Origin: Sphingobacterium sp. SGG-5
GTDB lineage: Bacteria > Bacteroidota > Bacteroidia > Sphingobacteriales > Sphingobacteriaceae
Assembly (NCBI RefSeq): GCF_011043525.1
Contig: NZ_JAAKGO010000005.1
Span: forward strand, 372,001 to 436,000
DNA: 64,000 nt
Direction of reading: 5' to 3'
The notes below the pieces were generated by a model, which worked only from the letters and a program-made list of their open reading frames with translations, made no database searches and was not told the origin of the DNA. Made by a program: the position numbers and the translations under genes. Positions 60,805 to 64,000 of this stretch are shown here, in pieces. The first letter of the stretch is position 1. Each line of letters begins with the position of its first letter.

Positions 60805-61668
60805 ATGAAACAAATACTATCAGCGCTTTATTTATTTACCTCTACCATTTTTCTGGCAAACTGCCAGTCGACACGCCAGGAAACGAACGCTCTTCCGCAA
60901 GCTATCCAACTTTTCAACGGAAAAAATATGGAAGGATGGATTCCCAAAATACGCTTTCATGAGGTCAACGACAACTTCGGCAATACTTTCCGTGTAGAAG
61001 ATGGCTTATTGAAAGTACGTTATGACCAATATGATAGCTTTGACAAGACATACGGACATTTGGCTTACCATAAACCCTTCGGCTACTACCTTCTTCGGGT
61101 TGAATACCGATTTGTAGGGGATCAGGCCAATGGAGGTGAAGGCTGGGCCTGGCGCAACAGCGGAGCAATGTTACATGGTCAGGACCCACAGACCATGTTA
61201 AAAGACCAGGATTTTCCGATATCCATCGAAGGTCAGTTTTTAGGCGGTGATGGTTCGGCTGAGCGTACGACATCTAATCTCTGTACGCCGGGCACGAATG
61301 TCGCCATCGACGGAAAACTATTCACACCGCATTGCAAAAGCTCCACTTCAAAAACATATCACGGTGATCAATGGGTTACGGCAGATTTCCTGGTTTTAGG
61401 CGATTCGGTTATCAAGCATATACTGGACGGAGAGGTTGTGCTCGAATATAACCAACCCCAATATGGAGGTGGAAATGTCAGCAGCTATGACACCAATGTC
61501 AAAAAAGATGGTCAACTCATCTCTTCGGGCTATATTTATCTGCAAAGCGAAAGCCACCCGTTGGACTTCAGAAAGGTAGAATTATATGACCTGGAAAAAT
61601 ATAAGGCGGATACCACGAAATTAAATGCTATTGTAACACAACTATTAAAGAGCAATAGTAAAGATTAA
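60805..61668 (+). CDS. DUF1080 lipoprotein, 3-keto-disaccharide-hydrolase type
   Basis: This 287-residue lipoprotein (lipobox IFLANC, Cys20) has one DUF1080 domain, a concanavalin-like beta-sandwich: LFNGKNMEGWIPK, FRVEDGLLKVRYD, WRNSGAMLHGQDP and GYIYLQSESHPLDFRKVELYD. Family members hydrolyse 3-keto-glycosides or bind glycans, and act at the cell surface or periplasm. It sits with an AraC regulator of its own. Confidence 0.87.
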   Translation: MKQILSALYLFTSTIFLANCQSTRQETNALPQAIQLFNGKNMEGWIPKIRFHEVNDNFGNTFRVEDGLLKVRYDQYDSFDKTYGHLAYHKPFGYYLLRVEYRFVGDQANGGEGWAWRNSGAMLHGQDPQTMLKDQDFPISIEGQFLGGDGSAERTTSNLCTPGTNVAIDGKLFTPHCKSSTSKTYHGDQWVTADFLVLGDSVIKHILDGEVVLEYNQPQYGGGNVSSYDTNVKKDGQLISSGYIYLQSESHPLDFRKVELYDLEKYKADTTKLNAIVTQLLKSNSKD

Positions 61669-61698
61669 CGCAAAATCAAGGACAAGTAAACAAGAAAA

Positions 61699-61721
61699 GG
61701 GATGTATATGATATACATCCC
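61699..61721 (-). terminator. terminator of rpsT
   Basis: GGGATGTATAT and ATATACATCCC form an 11-bp stem; on the minus strand it is followed by TTTTC. It may also end the DUF1080 transcript from the other side. Confidence 0.75.
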
Positions 61722-61746
61722 TACGTATTTTCAGAGAACAAGTAAC

Positions 61747-62001
61747 TTAAGCTAGTTTATTGACCAGCTTTGTAAGCTTTGATTTATTATTAGAAGCTTT
61801 GTTCTTGTGGATTACATTTTTCTTAGCCAAGCGATCGAGCATAGAAACAACACGAGGCAATAAAGCTTTAGCTTCTTCAGCATTAGTGGTGTTACGTAAC
61901 TTCTTAATAGCATTACGTGTAGTTTTTGCCTGGTAACGGTTTCTTAAACGCTTTGCAGCGTTAGCTCTAATTCTTTTAAGCGCTGATTTATGATTTGCCA
62001 T
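61747..62001 (-). CDS. rpsT: 30S ribosomal protein S20
   Basis: This 84-residue basic helical protein begins [21 protein letters not shown] and ends [19 protein letters not shown], the S20 pattern. S20 binds 16S rRNA early in assembly. It is monocistronic with a promoter box at 62049-62056 and a terminator. Confidence 0.97.
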   Translation of the reverse strand: MANHKSALKRIRANAAKRLRNRYQAKTTRNAIKKLRNTTNAEEAKALLPRVVSMLDRLAKKNVIHKNKASNNKSKLTKLVNKLA

Positions 62002-62035
62002 TTCTATTAGCTATATTTTATTATTCGTTTTTTAC

Positions 62036-62043
62036 TAAATTTG
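62036..62043 (+). promoter_or_regulatory. -7 promoter element of the TrmH-like gene
   Basis: TAAATTTG (TAnnTTTG) lies 41 bp upstream of the ATG at 62085. Confidence 0.5.
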
Positions 62044-62048
62044 GAATG

Positions 62049-62056
62049 CAAAAATA
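62049..62056 (-). promoter_or_regulatory. -7 promoter element of rpsT
   Basis: The minus strand reads TATTTTTG, 47 bp upstream of the rpsT ATG. It is only 5 bp from the opposite-strand box at 62036-62043, so the two promoters cannot be occupied at the same time. Confidence 0.5.
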
Positions 62057-62084
62057 ACGAGATAAAATCAATATTCAAAATCTA

Positions 62085-62615
62085 ATGCAAAAATTATCCA
62101 TGGATCAGCTCAATAGACCTGATCTCGAATCTTTTAAAAACCAAGACAAAACACCGGTAATATTGGTACTCGACAATGTACGCAGTATGCACAACGTCGG
62201 ATCGGCCTTTCGGACAGCAGATGGCTTTGCGATCGAAAAAATCATGCTCTGTGGCATTACCGGTACTCCCCCACATCGGGAAATCGAAAAAACAGCACTC
62301 GGTGCTACCCAGTCTGTCGAATGGAGCTATTATAAAGACAATGTCGAGGCGATCAGCGAGTTGAAGAAACAAGGTTATAAGATATATGCTATCGAACAAA
62401 CTACAGGCAGTATATTCCTGCAAGATTTTAATATAACCACGAATGAAAAATATGCACTTATCTTTGGAAATGAAGTCCATGGTGTGGATGAAGAACTCCT
62501 GAAAATGGTAGACGGATGTATAGAAATCCCACAGTTTGGCACGAAACATTCTTTCAACGTAGCCATTACGATTGGTATGGTGTTATGGACCTTTGTCCAG
62601 AAATTGAAGTTTTAG
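62085..62615 (+). CDS. TrmH/SpoU-family RNA 2'-O-methyltransferase
   Basis: This 176-residue SPOUT methyltransferase has motif 1 [19 protein letters not shown], motif 2 [15 protein letters not shown] and motif 3 [20 protein letters not shown], which form the SAM-binding knot. It uses SAM to methylate a ribose in tRNA or rRNA; the target is not given by sequence. It lacks the N-terminal RNA-binding domain of RlmB, so it is closer to TrmL or TrmH. Confidence 0.92.
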   Translation: MQKLSMDQLNRPDLESFKNQDKTPVILVLDNVRSMHNVGSAFRTADGFAIEKIMLCGITGTPPHREIEKTALGATQSVEWSYYKDNVEAISELKKQGYKIYAIEQTTGSIFLQDFNITTNEKYALIFGNEVHGVDEELLKMVDGCIEIPQFGTKHSFNVAITIGMVLWTFVQKLKF

Positions 62616-62668
62616 CAAAAAAAGACCTGTTTTACTGTGCTTAATTTCCAGAAGTCATTGCAAAATGG

Positions 62669-62676
62669 TAGCTTTG
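62669..62676 (+). promoter_or_regulatory. -7 promoter element of sucD
   Basis: TAGCTTTG (TAnnTTTG) lies 21 bp upstream of the ATG at 62698 and overlaps the longer alternative start at 62665, which is therefore rejected. Confidence 0.6.
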
Positions 62677-62697
62677 CACAGCATAAAAACAGAACAA

Positions 62698-63570
62698 ATG
62701 AGTGTATTAGTAAATAAAGATTCAAAAGTTATCGTTCAAGGATTTACTGGAACAGAAGGTACTTACCACGCTTCTCAAATGATCGAGTATGGAACTCAAG
62801 TTGTAGGCGGAGTAACTCCAGGAAAAGGTGGTCAAACTCATTTAGACCGTCCTGTATTTAATACTGTACAAGAAGCTGTAGATAAAACAGGAGCAAATGT
62901 TTCCATCATTTTTGTACCACCGGCATTTGCTGCGGATGCCATTATGGAAGCTGCAGCTGCAGGTATAGCCTTGATTGTTTGTATTACAGAAGGTATTCCT
63001 ACTAAAGATATGATTCAGGTAAAATCTTACTTGAGCGACAAAAACTCTCGTTTGATCGGTCCTAACTGTCCGGGTATCATCACCGCAGAAGAAGCAAAGA
63101 TTGGTATTATGCCGGGCTTCATCTTTAAAAAAGGTAAGGTTGGCGTAGTTTCTAAATCCGGAACCCTGACTTACGAAGCAGTAGATCAAACCGTAAAAGC
63201 AGGATTGGGTATTACAACCGCCATTGGGATAGGTGGTGACCCTATTATCGGTACTACGACTAAGGAAGCGGTCGAACTGTTGATGAATGACCCAGAAACT
63301 GAAGGTATCATTATGATCGGTGAAATCGGAGGTGGAATGGAAGCTGAAGCTGCACATTGGATCAAAGAAAATGGCACAAAACCTGTCGTCGGATTTATTG
63401 CAGGACAAACTGCGCCTCCAGGCCGTCGGATGGGACATGCGGGTGCTATTGTAGGCGGTGCAGATGATACAGCTGCTGCAAAAATGAAAATCATGCGCGA
63501 ATGTGGTATCCGCGTAGTTGAATCTCCTGCGGAAATCGGAAAAGCAATTGCGGAAGAACTAGCGAAATAA
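62698..63570 (+). CDS. sucD: succinyl-CoA synthetase alpha subunit
   Basis: This 290-residue TCA-cycle enzyme subunit converts succinyl-CoA to succinate with NTP formation, together with SucC, which is not in this window. It has the CoA-binding Rossmann start [52 protein letters not shown], and the phospho-histidine loop [13 protein letters not shown]. The ATG at 62698 fits both the promoter and the family start. A strong hairpin terminator follows. Confidence 0.97.
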   Translation: MSVLVNKDSKVIVQGFTGTEGTYHASQMIEYGTQVVGGVTPGKGGQTHLDRPVFNTVQEAVDKTGANVSIIFVPPAFAADAIMEAAAAGIALIVCITEGIPTKDMIQVKSYLSDKNSRLIGPNCPGIITAEEAKIGIMPGFIFKKGKVGVVSKSGTLTYEAVDQTVKAGLGITTAIGIGGDPIIGTTTKEAVELLMNDPETEGIIMIGEIGGGMEAEAAHWIKENGTKPVVGFIAGQTAPPGRRMGHAGAIVGGADDTAAAKMKIMRECGIRVVESPAEIGKAIAEELAK

Positions 63571-63590
63571 ACGCTACTCAAACATACATT

Positions 63591-63621
63591 AAAAGGCAAA
63601 CTCGGCGAGTTTGCCTTTTTT
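63591..63621 (+). terminator. terminator of sucD
   Basis: AAAAGGCAAACTC pairs with GAGTTTGCCTTTT around a GGC loop, followed by a T run on the plus strand. Confidence 0.9.
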
Positions 63622-63665
63622 TATTGGTCAATAATCTGTTTTTTGTAAGATTTTAAAGACAAATG

Positions 63666-63687
63666 AAATTAAACAGCTGTTTAATTT
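63666..63687. promoter_or_regulatory. TetR-type operator, site 1 (22-bp perfect palindrome)
   Basis: AAATTAAACAGCTGTTTAATTT is a perfect palindrome immediately upstream of the -7 region of the TetR gene. It shares the TTAAACA/TGTTTAA half sites with site 2. Confidence 0.75.
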
Positions 63688-63704
63688 AAACACTTGTTTA
63701 AATT
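63683..63704. promoter_or_regulatory. TetR-type operator, site 2, overlapping the promoter
   Basis: AATTTAAACA and TGTTTAAATT form a palindrome around a 2-bp centre CT. Its centre is 17 bp from that of site 1, and it covers most of the -7 box at 63699-63706. This suggests autorepression by two TetR dimers. Confidence 0.7.
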
Positions 63705-63706
63705 TG
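63699..63706 (+). promoter_or_regulatory. -7 promoter element of the TetR gene
   Basis: TAAATTTG (TAnnTTTG) lies 18 bp upstream of the ATG at 63725 and overlaps operator site 2. Confidence 0.6.
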
Positions 63707-63724
63707 CACACGTTTTTTTTCAAA

Positions 63725-64000
63725 ATGGATTTAAATCAGAAACAACTCGAAATTCTCAAAATAGCCGAAAAGCTATTTGCCAAGAATGGATTTGAAGGAA
63801 CGTCTGTCCGAGACATTGCACTGGCGGCAAATATCAATGTAGCCATGATCAATTACTATTTCGAATCCAAAGAAAATTTATTAGAAACCATTGTCAAGCA
63901 AGGCGCCGAAGCGTATAAGCTCATCCCCGACACCTATATCCACGAAGAAGATCCGTTGCTGCGTTTGGAGCGTATCATTGAGCATTATATCAGTTCAAAT
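63725..64000 (+). CDS. TetR-family transcriptional regulator, C-terminus cut off by the window edge
   Basis: Ninety-two codons are visible. The N-terminal helix-turn-helix reads ILKIAEKLFAKNGFEGTSVR, DIALAANINVAMINYYFESK and ENLLETIV, the standard TetR DNA-binding domain; the ligand domain continues past 64000. Twin palindromes in front of the gene indicate self-regulation. In Bacteroidota, TetR genes of this kind often precede an RND or ABC efflux system; what follows here is outside the window. Confidence 0.92.
   Translation, partial: MDLNQKQLEILKIAEKLFAKNGFEGTSVRDIALAANINVAMINYYFESKENLLETIVKQGAEAYKLIPDTYIHEEDPLLRLERIIEHYISSN

Noticed and set aside
62842..63438. 198-codon open frame on the minus strand
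   Set aside because: Antisense to the highly conserved sucD; a codon-bias shadow.

Overview
The window looks like chromosomal DNA of a member of the Bacteroidota, most likely the Sphingobacteriaceae (Sphingobacterium/Pedobacter type). The reasons are the recurring promoter -7 box TAnnTTTG, the scarcity of Shine-Dalgarno sites, a NusB of more than 300 residues, a leucine-dehydrogenase-type enzyme, gliding-type ABC transporter genes (gldA and a gldF-gldG fusion), an S9B dipeptidyl peptidase and TonB-dependent uptake. No phage, insertion sequence or CRISPR array was recognised.

Positions 1-16310 form the accessory part. A pyruvate carboxylase gene (cut off by the left edge) is followed by a polyuronate or glycosaminoglycan lyase locus. 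It holds three paralogous PL6-type lyases, a right-handed beta-helix pectate-lyase-like protein, a beta-propeller sugar/sorbosone-dehydrogenase-like lipoprotein, a cupredoxin-domain protein, an enolase-superfamily enzyme, a TonB-dependent receptor without a SusD partner, and a LacI-family regulator. Related palindromes centred on CG lie in front of pyc, between the divergent lyase transcripts and in front of the receptor. I infer one LacI regulon that links polymer cleavage, uptake, sugar-acid metabolism and pyruvate entry into the TCA cycle.

Positions 16310-17045 are the strangest stretch: about twenty degenerate 21-bp units, fifteen of them in perfect register, followed by what looks like the decayed tail of a gene.

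From 17045 onward the content is mostly core genome: the thrS-infC-rpmI-rplT operon, rlmF, a phosphohexomutase, a PAP2 phosphatase and ZIP transporter, the feoAB iron system with a tiny Cys-rich partner, dinB, a phosphate-type porin, lpxB, mnmA, two identical tRNA-Phe genes, coaE/ybbR, yajC, nusB, an amino-acid dehydrogenase with an altered active site, an MsbA-like ABC exporter, tRNA-Ala, rplU-rpmA, a small heat-shock protein, folB, DPP IV, cysE-cysM, a HipA-like kinase overlapping a DUF3037 gene, a DUF1599-DoxX-aroK-gldA-gldFG operon, an acetate CoA-transferase-like gene, an AraC regulator with a DUF1080 lipoprotein, rpsT, a TrmH-like methyltransferase, sucD, and a TetR gene cut by the right edge.

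The main points for follow-up are the 21-bp phased array, the LacI operator set including pyc, the PL6 paralogue that lost its calcium-site acids, the Lys-to-Cys change in the leucine-dehydrogenase homologue, the overlapping HipA-like kinase/DUF3037 pair, an extended promoter module shared by five unlinked genes, and the twin TetR operators. All family assignments are from reading the sequence; no searches were run.
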